Below are positions 45,485 through 58,400 of a stretch of DNA of 64,000 nt, piece after piece; within the stretch, counting starts at the first letter, position 1; each line of letters begins with the position of its first letter. A model generated the notes under the pieces. The model had not been told where the DNA came from. It worked only from the letters and a program-made list of their open reading frames with translations, and ran no database searches. The DNA is from Corythucha ciliata. Lineage: Eukaryota; Arthropoda; Insecta; Hemiptera; Tingidae. The DNA lies in contig CM075939.1 of assembly GCA_038030265.1 (NCBI GenBank), forward strand, positions 28,625,253 to 28,689,252, given 5' to 3'. The translations under genes and the position numbers were made by a program.

Positions 45485-46202
45485 TAATAGTAGAGATAAT
45501 AAGTAAGAGTAGAGATAATAAGAGATAATAAGGCCCTTTTTGAGATTTCCGCCCCGGGCCCCGATATACGTGTAGGTCCGACAGTGCGCTCAGTTGGGGG
45601 CTTATTCACTGACAAGTCCAATTCCTGAAACTTCGACGTATTTTTGATCAGCTTCGTGGCTGGTGGAGCACGACTCCACCAACCAGACTTTTGGGGTAGC
45701 ATTCGTTCCCCCCCCACCCAGAACCCATTTCCCCTCGCGCCGGTGATCACCCCAATAAGTTGGATATTATTTGGATATGAGTTGACCGATTTTTTACCCC
45801 GCAATCTGAGAATGAATGAAGCTTCTCGGCGTTCCTAAGGGTGCCCCTCCCCACCAATTGAAGCAGAATGGGCGGGTAGACTGGATATGTCGCAGGATTT
45901 TTGTCGAATCAGTATTTTTCTAAAAATCCTAGCCTTTTTATAAAACGCCGCCTTTTTGTAGAAAAATATGTTTTTTCTCAATCAGCCTGGACCATTTTAG
46001 CCTTATTACAAGCAGGCTGAGGGATTTCAGGCTCTTTGCGAACCTAAAGTACTTGTTACAATAAGACTGAATTATTAACAGCCTTTTTGTGAAAAAAGTT
46101 AAAAAAACACCTCCTGAATCGAACCGCTCATTTTGTAGAGAAATGCAAAATAAATCAATACTGAAATATAACGCTGACAAAATTAGTATGTTGTGCTTGT
46201 GC

Positions 46203-46988
46203 TGACCGAGAGCTGGCGACAGTCCCGTTCAACCGGAAAAACATAGTCCTGAAACTTCTCCCTTTCGCTAGGATTTTTCTGGCTGAATATGAATATGAGC
46301 TTCTGCCAGGGGTACTTGCCCTCAGAGGCCCGTCAAATTCCTTAAAAATGTGGACCAAAAATAAACCTGACATACTTATTCATGTAACTGTCTCATACGG
46401 TAAGTTTTATGGTGTCGAATACGAAAATGACCGCATCCAGGGGCGTTTGCCTGTCCAGGTGCGTAGCCAGGGGGGGGGGGGTCCACCCCCGAAATTTCAG
46501 ATTTATTTCCCATGTTCTGAAGGAGACTTTTTATTTTCAATTTCTCCGCTCACGCATTGGAATAATATCGCACGATAATAATAACAATATGTAGTTAAAA
46601 ACTGAAAAGAGTAGGCATAGAGTGGAAATACCCCCCCTCCCCGCACCGGACCTACATCTGACCACCCCCCCACAAAAGAAATCCTGGCTACGCGCCTGCT
46701 CCAGCTGCACATCAGTTTCTCCAAATTTGAGTCATTAATCTAACCGGTAGAACATAGTGATGAAACTGGCCATTGAGGGCTAATGTTCCAGGCAGAAGCT
46801 TCTAAAAACCTCACGAATGAGACAGTTACAAGACTGTTCTTTCGGATAATTTCATGTCCCAAATTTAGGGAATTTGACTGGCCGCTGAGGGCAAATGCTC
46901 TGGGCAGACGCTCTTATTCGTATTCCTCTCCACAAAATAGGACAAATGTTCTTCCAGTTGAAAAGAACTGTCGCCAGCTCTTGAACTA
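46203..46988. mobile_element. Modular foldback element, copy C (diverged)
   Basis: Left end TGACCGAGAGCTGGCGACAG and right end (reverse complement) TAGTTCAAGAGCTGGCGACA match copies A and B and keep the same ACC-versus-TTC asymmetry, in the orientation of copy B. Unit words (GGGCAAATGCTCTGGGCAGA, AACCGGAAAAACATAGTCC) are present but eroded. No matching triplet flanks were found. Confidence 0.8.
46456..46698. mobile_element. MITE with CAGGNGCGTAGCCAGG ends
   Basis: CAGGTGCGTAGCCAGG at the left and CCTGGCTACGCGCCTG at the right form inverted ends; a G-run and a C-rich tract lie just inside them. It lies inside foldback copy C. CAGG-type ends suggest a hAT MITE, but I see no 8-bp duplication. 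Confidence 0.65.
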
Positions 46989-47404
46989 TTAGGGTAGAGC
47001 TGCCGTATTTATGAACGTTCCTCCTGATGTCAAGGCGTCCTCGGTGGAAGCCTTCCATGACGATTTTTGGTACTTATGAAGCTTTCTTGACTTTGGCGTA
47101 AATTGTCCTTTCAGTCAAGGTAGCTCCTAACCTACCTGTTTGGGCACGCAAGTGATTCGTAATCAGTTAGTAGGCTGGGTGTAACGCAATACGGCGAAAC
47201 GAGTAAAGCCTCTCTACAAAGAGCCTAGACAAGTTAGGCTTTTTGTAATCGCAGGCTACTTCGATAATGAGCCTGAAAGACTGCAGCCTATTTGTAATAA
47301 GGCTAAATAATCCAGTCTGATTGAGAAAAAACAGATTTTTCTACAAAATGGCTAGGATTTTTAGAAAAAGGCTGATTTGACAAAAATCCTGCGACAGATA
47401 CACC

Positions 47405-48080
47405 ACAAAAAAGACTTCGAACTTTTTCCCGATGCTCTTCTACCGCACGTGCACTGAACTACCCAATCAACACTGTTACGTTCCAAAAACATCGCACTAT
47501 AGTGACATTGAAACCTTGGGACGTTACGTTGAACGTTTTTAAAACGTTGCAAAAACGAATAAATATACGACAAAAAAGTAACGTTACATTGCAACATTTA
47601 TGAAACAGTATTGAGGTTGTCCAGAAATGATCGAAGTAGTCCGGGACTGACAAACGAACAGAACTAAAATTTCGATCGATGCAATCCCTAATTAGATAAT
47701 AAAACATCATTTTCGTCACACTCGCCAGTGCAGTGTACTTTTCTACGTATACGAATTGTATTATTATTACTGTTGACTGTCTATGTACTCACTTGGTATG
47801 CGATTGATTGCACGAAGCGGCCTGAGTACCCTGATGGTTCTAATCGCTGATAAATTCATGTTTTCGACGTTCAAACAGTACCACAAATCATTTTATATTG
47901 CAACTGCAATATAAAATGAATCGAATGAAATAATTTCGGTGGAAACAGTCGCTTGGAAAGATTCTTCACGATCATCCTCGTAATTATCTTTCACGTCAAC
48001 GTTTCTGCGGATATTCGAGATCAAGCCACCAACATTTTTACTCTTCGTCATCGATCAATAAGATTTCAACTTTATTGACA
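47405..48080. other. Unassigned stretch
   Basis: No gene supported. A perfect 14-bp hairpin, CATTTTATATTGCA with TGCAATATAAAATG, lies at about 47890-47919. Confidence 0.4.
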
Positions 48081-48317
48081 TCTAACGCCCTTAACTATTT
48101 TTAATACAAGCTTTAAACTCTATCGACTTCAAAGGGCAAAAATAAGGTTACATGGAGTGTGACGCTGACACGGTCCATGTGGATCTAATACAGAAGAAAA
48201 TAAATATTTCGATGCCTGAAGAGGATGGGGAACTCCACCGTCGAAACGTTGTAACCTGATGAGTGTGTCATGTTATTTTTGCCCTTCGAAGTCGATAGAG
48301 TCCAAAGCTTATGTTAG
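48081..48317. mobile_element. Palindromic element, about 237 bp
   Basis: TCTAAC at the left and GTTAGA at the right bound arms in which CTCTATCGACTTCAAAGGGC and AAAAATAA pair with TTATTTTTGCCCTTCGAAGT and CGATAGAG. Within the loop, GGTTACA and TGTAACC pair, and a CGTCGAAACGTTG word is present. Target duplication unresolved. Confidence 0.6.
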
Positions 48318-50836
48318 ACCAATAAGATTTGTTGGGTTTCTTATTATACTAAGATAATCGGGCAGCGTTTCACACGAGGTCTCCTCTCCTGCACACACGT
48401 GGCCAAAGAACTTCATCAAATCCCAACCATTTCTGGCCAAGAGACCTGTTATTATAGCATACTCCTCGCGTCATGATTCTGCCTTTATGAAAAAGGAGGT
48501 TTTGCAATGTGCTTTAACAAGGCATTGGTCCAACCCTACCATGACGACCCCTTTCCCCTAACACACCATCTATCTGACACCGGACCACGGCTCCGCACAC
48601 ATCCTCTTCCTCTTCTTCCGGTCTCATACCCAGTATATAGTATATAACTTCCACGCGTAAAAATATTAATGGTCTCAGCAACGAGCTATACAGCCCCAGA
48701 AGAGAGATGGTGTGAGGGGCAGGGGTCAACGGAGTATTTACGACTTTATAGGGTGTTTTAAGGGGTGAGGGGGGTTGTGGCTGAAGGATTGACCCAGGGT
48801 CTCTCATCATATTCTCTGCCGGGTACTCCGCGGGAAAAGAGAAATGAAGTATAGACTAGGATGAAACTTCCTGTCATTTCGCTATAGGTAACTAACCAAA
48901 TCCAGATCTTAGTTAGTCCTTTTATTGTTCCGTAAAAAATATGAAACAATGGAAAAATTACGCGCATACTAATTTCTGTGAGAAATCAAAAGGGGCGAGC
49001 GAGGTCGGTGGTTTTGAACAGCGCAGCAACTGTCTGTGTTAGACATAGGCCACAGTTAAATTCATTAGTTGAATTCACCGTGAAAAGAAGTGAAATATTG
49101 GAATTATAAATTTCTTTCTCCATAATTGAGATCGTAAACACGCTTTTCTTTCGCAAGTATCTTTTTATTACTTTTAATCCCGGATATTACGCTTCGAGTT
49201 TAATCCCATTAATTGCAGCTAAAGGCCGTTCCGTAATAGCCGATCCAAATAGAGGCTATTTACAGCTACTTCCTCGTGAATTCTCATATCACGTAATCTC
49301 TTTCGGGCCTCGGGTTTTCCATTAGAACCCATTATGACCCCTTAATTAATTATCTGAGCGGCTTGAGTAGATAAGAGCAATTTCGAAATATATGTGCCAA
49401 TTGTAATGCCTGATAATTCCAGCGCGTTCTTTTTGCGTATGCTAAGTGATGAGCAATTTAAGTTGCAGGTATTCAATGGAATGGAACCATCTGAAGCTAT
49501 GTTTAAAGTTAGTTATTTTTTACTTGGCTTAAAAGCAATCGATTCTTTCTCCACACACGACTGAGAATAATCGAACGAATGTGGAAGTTCTAACAGGTCA
49601 AATGGAAAAGCAATAACATTCAGGAACAAGTGGCTAATAACAATATATACGAGTACCTTTCGCTCTCACTGCTACCATTCCTTATCGCCGAGTAGATCCC
49701 CTCACCCACAATACCACTCCATCAGGAACATCATTCTACTTTTCTCCGCCTTCAAAGGAAAATTCCAGTATTTTGTTAGAAGTTGCATGGGAAAAATCTT
49801 TCTCCTCTGCAGTCGGTCGAACCGCACAACCTCTCTGGACCACACATCTTTCACACCCCACCCAACCCATTCACAATCCTCACCCCACCATCTATCCTTA
49901 TGCTCACAATGGGAAAACAATTTATTGCCCTGGAATTCTCTTCCCTTTTACTACATTTTTTTTTTTTTAGTCAACTTAAATCTTTTCAAAGGGTACGCAG
50001 TATAGGGAGGATTGTATTAAAAAGAGCTGCAGGCGGAGTGGTGAAAAGAACGAAGTTCTTGTTGAATCTGGTAATTTAAAAAAAGAGTGATGCCACGCGT
50101 CGCACATGAGAGAGACACACACTCATTTTCAGGTGACGCGCGACGCGACGCCTGATTAGCCCTTCCATCTTTTATTCTCACGACGAAGAAATATTTTAAA
50201 CATAAGAAAACTGAGAATGCTCGCTAGGAGAGTCGGGATCAGCAGGAGAGTTCAATTACACCGTTAAGATTATCCCGTGCGGAGTTTTCATTTCTGAAAT
50301 AAATCTTCCTGTGGGCCTCGCTCCGGAAAGGTAATGCCTTTATTGTCAGGTAGTGTTCAACTTTATTAGAGTGAATAAAATTCCAAGTGCTAAGCCTCTG
50401 AAGGTCTTGTGGAGGGTGGAGGTGTTATAACTACATAAAACAGGGTCGAAGGGTAGGGTTGTTTTTTAATTATCTTTTTTTTCTGTGGCCTCGAGGCTCT
50501 ATTTTGCATCTAAAATACTAGCAGAAGGAGAAAAATTATTCTGGGAACGTTCAAGAGAAGTGGGAAAAGCAGTATGTGATTATCGTAGCCAATGATATTA
50601 GAGAAAATAAGAGGAATAGCAGAACCATAATATTTGGTAGCGGCTTCACAGCTTTTAGGAATGCCTAATTCTAAAGCAGATAGCTGCTGTACAGGAACGG
50701 GATTATTGTGTTGCCAGCCACGATCCAATGACGATCACCCCGGAGAGATGACCACTTTGGAGGGACGAACCACCAAGAGGACAACGGGCGACCCAGACAA
50801 GGACAACCAGGGAAGCGGATATCAACGGGTGCAATG
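48318..50836. other. Unassigned stretch
   Basis: About 2.5 kb with no gene, repeat or mobile element I can support. Open frames of up to about 98 codons show no motifs. Confidence 0.4.
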
Positions 50837-50945
50837 CAATGTTTGAAGCTATATTATTGCAAGCTGGTTTTTTAAAAAAAACATCCGGTCACTGCTAAGG
50901 AACATGTTTTTAAAAAACCAGCATGCAATATAGCTTCAAACATTG
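50837..50945. mobile_element. 109-bp hairpin MITE with AATG flanks
   Basis: CAATGTTTGAAGCTATATT at the left pairs with AATATAGCTTCAAACATTG at the right, and GCTGGTTTTTTAAAAA with TTTTTAAAAAACCAGC inside, leaving a loop of about 25 bases. AATG flanks both ends (50833-50836 and 50946-50949). A structured small-RNA precursor is an alternative. Confidence 0.65.
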
Positions 50946-50949
50946 AATG

Positions 50950-52647
50950 GTGTGAACATAAGAAAAACCACATCCAGTTTTGCGAATTCATCGATGAAAT
51001 TGACAGGCGAATATCCCTCATACCCGGTGTTTCCCTGGATTGAGTTTTTGACCCATTATGAAAAGGAGGCAATGCAACACGTTAAGGTGGGGAGATATAG
51101 GAATAAAGTATGAAGAAGACAAATCAATAATTTATTCATTCAAAGTTCTAATTTCCTTGAGATATATGCGAATAGCATGTCAAGGCTTATTTCTCAATAA
51201 TTCTCCCTTATGTTATCGCAGAATTCAATCTTCGAAGAGGCATCTCGTTCCACTGTCGAGCAGGAGCTATTCACAGAAATAGGGCTTCACGTCGTTAAAG
51301 TTAATTAGAAATGGAGGCATTATTCACAACACAATGGTCACGAGAGAGCACTAGGCCACAAAGCACAACCTTCTTAACACAACCTCTTTTTACCCACACC
51401 TGCCAAGGTGGCTTACCTCCTGAGGGCTTAATCCCGAGTGTGAAGAGGCTGTACTAGACCACCAGAACTCCAGTTAATTATTTTTATAATTTTTAATTGC
51501 TCGTTTAACCCCGTTCTTTCTTCCAAGGGGAATGAAAAACTCTTTTATTCACTCAATTAGGGATTAAACAACACTAAAGCTTTGAGACAGACACCCCGAA
51601 ACCCTTGTAATATTCGTTCGCTTTCGTCTACCCATACGTTCAGAGAAAAACTTCAGTCAAAGTGCTTTTAGTACCCGTACCTTCTTTCCCTTACCACTTG
51701 AGCAGCGTTTACCTTTGTTTTATTGCAGGACTTTAACCCGCCACTTCTTTTCTGATAAAAACAATGCTGGCGGGATGGAGAAGTGTGGCCAGGGACGGTG
51801 GATAGAAGATTTAGAGGCTAGACGTAAAGTCTGTTTATGGTCGACGGTTTTTATCTGATAAACGTGAGGGGACCCAACAAGAGTCTGGTCTCCCTCTCTT
51901 AAAGAAAAAAGAAGAGAGAAAATGAAGGAAAAAGTAAATTCCCCCTCCACATAGTACTTCCACAGGTCGTCTCCTAAAGTACTTAAGGGGGAAGGTTTCA
52001 AGTTGCCGGCTTTTAAAAGTTAAGTCTTTGGCTTCGGGTGTTAGAATAGTACAGCCACAAGCTATTCAAACGGAGGATCTTCAATGTCGCATTCATAGCA
52101 TCGCACAAAGTGAAGCGAAGACAATCAAAGGGCGTTATCCCTCGGATTACGTCATTTACCGCGAGGATTACCTTGCAACCCTTGTAGGAATCTATGAAGG
52201 AAAATCGGGCTTTTCTCTATCTTTTAACCCAAGGTAGGATATAAAAGGGGAAAAGAGGTTTGAAAAGTTGAAAGAGAAGGCGTGTCTGAGAGATTTACGA
52301 GCGACGTGCTAGTGATTTGGTTTCGGGTGTGGTAGAAGTATGCGGGAAAAAGTACAGGAATAGAGAACCTAAAAGCATTATACTTGTAAAATATCACTCT
52401 TACACCTGCAACCCACAAATATTGTAGTTAAGGAATACGACACTCTTCCTTTTGAACAATAATAAACCACGCGTTTCCCTCCCTCAGCGTTAACAAAGCA
52501 CTAATATTAGATGGGCAGCACACTCGATGAGAGTGTTTTATAGCTGAATGCACAAGGAAAAAAAACATCAAGTTGACAAGAGTGTTAATGCTTGTTCCAA
52601 TGACACGATACAGGCTTCCATGACATTGAATGTATTGTGAGTTGAAC
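50950..52647. other. Unassigned stretch
   Basis: No supported gene. The frame at 52028-52237 (containing GRYPSDYVIYREDYLATLV) lacks a nearby ATG and ends close to a GTAGGA donor-like site; it could be an exon but I recognise nothing in it. Confidence 0.35.
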
Positions 52648-53507
52648 CAGGCCCGGATCTACGTCATTTTCGAGGGGGAGCAGGCCTAATTTTTGGCGAA
52701 TTAGGATGTAAGGTACCAGATTTCAATAGAAAGAACCATTTTCGGTTCAAGGCGGAACGAAAAACAAAGCAAACGGACATGGATTTCCCCCCCCCCCAAA
52801 AGCAATTTTTCCTGTCCTGGTTCACGGATCCGTTGTCAGCTCTAAATTAGTGTTTTCGTTGCAAAGAAGCAACTGCATGATGATCCTCAAATTCCGTCAG
52901 TTTCCTCAATTTTGGCCACGAATAAGAATCGCTGATATTGTCTGGAACATTCTTCGAATCCGTAGAACGGATTGGTTCACAACGAGACAGAGGGCCATCA
53001 GTGTCGGGGTGGTCAGACTTCCTGCTTTCCCCGGACATGTTTTACTTTTAGGGATGTCCAGGGACGCCCGGGCTCATTTTTTTAAATGTCCGGGGAAAGG
53101 TCTAAATTGTCCTCTTTTTTGTCCGACTTTTCTTTCCTAACGTGTTACGTCCGATTGTCAGATGGGTCAAACCTATACAACAGCGTTTACCTGTGGTCAT
53201 CGAGGTCTGCTGCAATAGAACTAGCCAATAGCCAATTAGCCAACACTCTCTGTGCCATTTCCAGGCTGTTGGTCAAATTGGGGGTGGTGGGAGGGCTGTA
53301 GACTGTAGACTGTAGATCACGTATATCGGCTCTGGTGGAGGCAGTTTTGGCAGTGGCTAACGTCAGTCCAGGGGCATAACAAGATGAACGTTAAACTTTC
53401 ACGTGGGGCGCTTGGGTACAACATTTGTTTATTCATCCTTCTTGGCGCTCCATTGAATCAGCGAGGGGGTAAATGCATTCACAAGCCCCCAGCTAGATCC
53501 GGCCCTG
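52648..53507. mobile_element. Possible hAT-like non-autonomous element
   Basis: Left end CAGGCCCGGATCTAC and right end, reverse complemented, CAGGGCCGGATCTAG agree over 13 of the first 14 bases. The eight flanking bases agree poorly (AGTTGAAC and AGTAGCGG), so the pairing of these ends is tentative. Inside, CCCCGGACAT and ATGTCCGGGG at 53029-53096 form a further inverted pair. Confidence 0.5.
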
Positions 53508-54211
53508 AGTAGCGGCAACCGAAGTTAGAATGAACAAGGAGTATTTCAGGGAATTTCTTCGGTAAAAACTAAATCAAACTCGTCAACATTCTCGTTCTCA
53601 AAGCCTTGATCGTTCTCAAGTCTTGATATTGAGCCGATTTTATTGTGAAAAATGTCATCGATCGCGTACGTAGCCGTGTTTTCCAAGTGTATTTTGGTGT
53701 TTATTTTCCGAAATAAGTGCCCCTGATCGCGTTCAATAAAATAATGGGAAAAATATTACACAGGCGAGACCGTCACGAGTTCTGAAAGAGCTGCTCCGTC
53801 TCTTGAGGACTGCGAAACAAGGATTTCAACAAAAGTCGCCGCACTCATGATGCAGTTCTCGCTGTGTTCCCTGTTTTCCAGTAGCAGTCCAAGTAGCAGG
53901 ATCGACCTGAAGAAACATACCCAAAAATACACAACTCATCAGTGGAAAACAAGTTATCTTGACCACGCAAACATGACGTATCCCATAAAAAATATCAGTG
54001 ACGGACTACTCGGAGACTTCTGTCGTGATTTTCCGAAGAGGATTGCGGAGCTGCTTGCGCATGTTGAAATATCCAGAAAAGGAGTCCAAAAACTCGCAAA
54101 TCGCGCATCCCGTTTAGAATAAAGATTCTCCGGAGTAGTTGTAGGTTATTCACTTAATTAATGTCATATGAAACAATCTAAAAACCCACGAGTGACAATT
54201 TCTGGACATAC
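53508..54211. other. Unassigned stretch
   Basis: No supported gene. An unrecognised 91-codon frame lies at 53847-54122, starting with Ser-rich sequence. Confidence 0.35.
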
Positions 54212-54214
54212 TTA

Positions 54215-54358
54215 GGCCCGGGTCGACCACATGGTTTAAAGTTCCGTTTAATACTAAGCTGAGCTTAAGAGCTTACACCCCAATCCAAATTTAGTATTTT
54301 TAATACAAAGTAGTTTAAACCCTTAGCAACGTTTAAACGGACATTGTCGACCTAACCC
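54215..54358 (+). mobile_element. 144-bp TTA-flanked MITE, copy 2
   Basis: The inverted counterpart of 38415-38558: from GGCCCGGGTCGACCAC to GACATTGTCGACCTAACCC, flanked by TTA at 54212-54214 and 54359-54361. The interiors align throughout (TTTAAAGTTCCGTTTAA, AGCTTA.ACCCCAATC, CCCTTAGCAACGTT). Confidence 0.85.
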
Positions 54359-54510
54359 TTAAAGGAAAAAATAATAATAATAATAATAAGAAAACTAGAA
54401 ATTCAAAGTTGACATGTCAAATAAAAACAACTTGACTTGAGGTTACTTTGTGGTTCACAAGGAGCATCTTCCACCATAATAACTACGGTACGGCCAAGAA
54501 AATGCAAGCC

Positions 54511-55460
54511 CATGCTTTCTCAATTCATTTTACTTCCCTGTTCCCTTTGGAAACGGAAGTATGGTGTTCGTGAAAAAAATCGAGTCCGAGCTGACATCAC
54601 ATTCATAATGTATGACCTCAGAAAAGTTGAAAAAAGTGGTTTTTGGCATGCCGTCGGTCTGTCGCTTTTTTTCTCGATTAATCGCATGAAAATGAAAACC
54701 TGGCTATTTCTTGGTATGAGAAGCACAAATCTGGCCTTTGTTTTGAGACAAAATTATTTATCTGACATGTTCTTCCCGAACGAAATGTCGTTTTTGGATA
54801 TAGCTTCAGAATAAGTGATTCCAGAATTTGATTTGATATTTTTTTCGGATTCCTCGTTAAATTTCCTTGCGAATTAACCACAATATTGCCGAAAAAATGC
54901 AATTTTTTTTTGTGGCCAAAATCGTCGTTTTTAGTGCTAAGGGACCAGTAGCAAAAAATGACCAATTGCAAAAAAAAGGGCCTCTAGAGCCCCTTTGTAT
55001 CTTAATTGCAAATATTTGTACCCGAAAAAAACAGATTAAGAGAAAATTGTGGGAGGAGTAGGATTTGGCGTGACTACGTCAAAAATTATTTGCCACAGAA
55101 ATAAATCTAAATCTTGTTGTTTCTTGGCGTGAAAAACACGAATATGACCTTTGTTTTGAAGGTAAATCGTTTCCCAGGCATGTTCTACTCGTAGCGGAAT
55201 AATATTTTCGGTATTAACTTCGAAACAATTGGTCCTGGAATTTTGTAACTATTTTGTTATGATTTCTCATTCAATTTCCATGCGAATTGACTACAACAAA
55301 CCCCTTTCACATCCATGTTCCCTACGGACATTTTTCTGTCATCTTGTATGTGTAGGTCAGAAGTGTTCGAGAAAAAAAAATGCTAACTCTGAAAAGCTCG
55401 TACAATTTTTTGGCAGCCCAAAAACCGAAATTTTGAGCACTTCTTATAGTTTCTTCTAAA
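54511..55460. repeat. Degenerate tandem duplication, about 415-bp spacing
   Basis: The segment starting near 54700 (TTTCTTGGTATGAGAAGCAC, CCTTTGTTTTGA, GACATGTTCTTCCCG, TTGCGAATTAACCACAA) is echoed from about 55117 (TTTCTTGGCGTGAAAAACAC, CCTTTGTTTTGA, GCATGTTCTACTCG, ATGCGAATTGACTACAA). Upstream and downstream words also echo each other weakly. Old and diverged. Confidence 0.5.
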
Positions 55461-58400
55461 TATCCCGAAATGATGAGTTACTCTCGAGGAAAATCTTCAC
55501 TCTCAAAACTCGTTGAGCGATAAATTTCCAACAAATTTTGTATTTAAAGAAGTTTTCCACAATGAATATGGAACGGGCTACAGCCTTTCGAAATTGTTGT
55601 TCCAAAATGGTCAAAGGACCTAAAATCGCCTGTTTTCGATTAAGTATTGCAGTTTGGACTGTTTTCTATTTTTTGATTTTTTGGTATGAAAGAACGAAGA
55701 CCAACAATTGAAGGAGGATTGAAAATTGAATGACGATAGATAGTTATAGTCGTTGATGGATAAGGGTCGGTAATTGAAGATTAGTCGATGTGGACTGAGG
55801 GATGATTATTGATTATTTGCGACGAAGATTTTTTTTGGATTTAGGGTTATGGAAATTTTGGTGTTTGAGGAATGAAGACTGCGTGATAGATGATTCAGGG
55901 ATTGTGTGGAGGACCACACGATATACTTCCATGTTCCCGTTTTTGGCGTTCATCAATAATGCATACAAAAAAAAAGATAAATAAATAAACAAGAAAACTT
56001 CGATGGCCGTATATCAATTTTTTCAGTGCTCCGACCCCTCCGATTTCATGCTGGTTAAAGGGTAATATGGGCTCGTTAGTCGACAAATGCGAAATAAAAC
56101 TCGAGAATTTTTAACGCCAATCGTTGGTTCAACGCGACTATACTCTCTGTATTGTATAGTGCCACTAAGTCACTGTGCAATGGGGCAGAGTCAACCACTT
56201 ATAGGGGGAAGCTGCCCACTTGCCCTTTCGATATAGACCCCACTCCAATCAATCATGGTCCTCGCCGTGGCACCCATTTTACCGTCTTAATTCTGCACCA
56301 AATCTTTTTTTGTGCGCGGTATAGTAGCCTACTCGTTAAATAAGTGCGACAATGAGTTCAAGAGGGTTTTAAAGTTGCTTGGGGGACATGAAGAATGCCG
56401 GGTCCTAAAGAGGTGGGCTGGTGTAGCATATACTTTAGCACACGCACAAATAGGTACCTACAGTAATTTATTTACGATTATCTCGCTATTCTTCCCTGTC
56501 TACTTCACTAGCCAATAAAAATTACTCAACGATAGCTTGCCGCGGTGTTGAACGAGACGCTGAAGTATGGTAGCGAACTATTCTACAGTTAATAAAATCC
56601 CTAATTGGTCCCCTCAAAATATTTTCCTCCGTTGGTGCACCTTTTCATTTCAACGCATTTTTGTCGATGCTTATCGCTAGCCATTTTTGGCCGCGGGAGC
56701 ACACAAACTAGTTCGAGCTACTTCAAAAGCGCTTGCTTTCGTGAGGAGGCTTATACTAGCACCCTATATATTTCGTGAGGTTCGCCAAATCTCAACCGCT
56801 CGATAATTTCTACTTTCGTAAGTCGTTCTGTAATTAACTATTTTACTTTTTGAGTTATGTGTGAGGTCTCTTTTTAGAGTTCATCGGTTTAAATCACTTC
56901 CGAATAAATGAATTTGGCGCAATGCCCTTTTTCTACAGGCATGAATGAATGAGGAGTATGAAGTTATAGTATCATTGTGATTCATTAAGACTGTCAGTTA
57001 ATGGTTTATCTACTTGAAAAAACGAAGAAGAATATGTTCAATTACCCAAAGGAAACTTAATGCTTGGCCAAAACGGTGAAGTAGGCCGGGGTTGAGGAAC
57101 GAACTTACCCTTTTCGACGATGAAGAATTTTTTCTCATTTCCTTTTCTCTTGCCAGTTCCTTGAACATCCTCCACCAGCTTCCTCGGTCAATGTTCTTCT
57201 CCCTGTGGCCGTCTTACGCACACTCATTCAGAGCCATTTTCTCTTCCTCACCCTTCTTGCGTCGCTTTTTTTTCAAATCTTTATTTCCTTGAAGTGTGTT
57301 GATTCAGAGATTTTTTAAAAATACATTATCGCGAACACTCGATTTACAGGTATAAACAATACAGTTTTTATTGATTCATACCCCATCCATACATTTTATT
57401 TAGTGAATTATGAAATCTCCCGTCTCTATCGTGACACTCGGCGTTTAGTTCTCGTCAACAATTTCTCCACCGCCCTTACTACAACCTAGGCTACAACCAC
57501 TTAACATTAACGCAGCCTTGCGAGAGCCATCAAACTCTGCTGGCTAATGTTATAATGGAAAGTCAAATAATCAGAACTCATAAGAGGGTTTTGCTTTGTT
57601 TTAAATTTGAAAAATATATATAGATATAACTCACGATGACCCAAATTTATTGTTGGCTGATAATCGAAGCTCGAAGAATTCAAGGAAAAATTATTGAACC
57701 TTCAGCTATATGTTCATTTTTTAATGGATGCGCATTTCGGAGCGACCCCCGCTCCCTCATCAGCACAATTAAACAAAATGAACTCCACTTAACAACTCTT
57801 TGAATTCTTCGATATACATATAATATCGGAAAGACGCTCCCCCATTATTACCATTTATTACCAGAGGAAAAAGCCCACTTATCCGAGTCCACGCCGATTT
57901 CGCCACGGAAATAGATCAAATTAAGAACTAAAGCTGTGGTTCGGTTTCATTCGAGTAAATTGGGTTCTCGGGCAAGATAGCCTTCAGCTGATGCAAGGGG
58001 GGGGGGGATGAGTTGTTAGATGGGCTCTCGCCACAAGTTTAAAACCAAGAGTACCTTTAGTCTATCCACTTTCACCTTTTGGCAGAAACCCTTTCATCAG
58101 TCCTATACAGGGTCTCAAGCTCAATTCCTTCCTATTGTAGTTTGTAATTGGTTCTCCAGTGATTTGTTGCGGTTGCTGCTGGAGGCATCCGTGCACCTTT
58201 TATTCACCTCCCCTCTTCATACCATTTAGGTTTTTTCATAACCTTGAAAGACGGAAAAACAAGGGTGTCGGTTTAATTTATGAGATTGTACGATGAGGGG
58301 GGAGATTTTATGAATGACCAGAAAATATTTCATTGGTTCTCCCGTTACTACTGTGGGGAGAAAAAAATCACATTCCTTTTCTTGTTGCGGGTGTATGAAT

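Larger units (their letters stand above)
45888..47398. mobile_element. TA-flanked palindromic element carrying foldback copy C
   Basis: TGTCGCAGGATTTTTGTC on the left pairs with GACAAAAATCCTGCGACA on the right, and pairing continues through TTTTTCTCAATCAG/CTGATTGAGAAAAA and GCCTTATTACAA/TTGTAATAAGGC. TA lies just outside both ends (45886-45887 and 47399-47400), allowing a 2-base difference at one terminus. The middle is occupied by the foldback element at 46203-46988. No protein recognised. Confidence 0.7.

Noticed and set aside
45480..45535. GAGATAATAAG repeats as a functional array
   Set aside because: Only three or four imperfect copies at the edge of a palindrome; ordinary microsatellite-like sequence.
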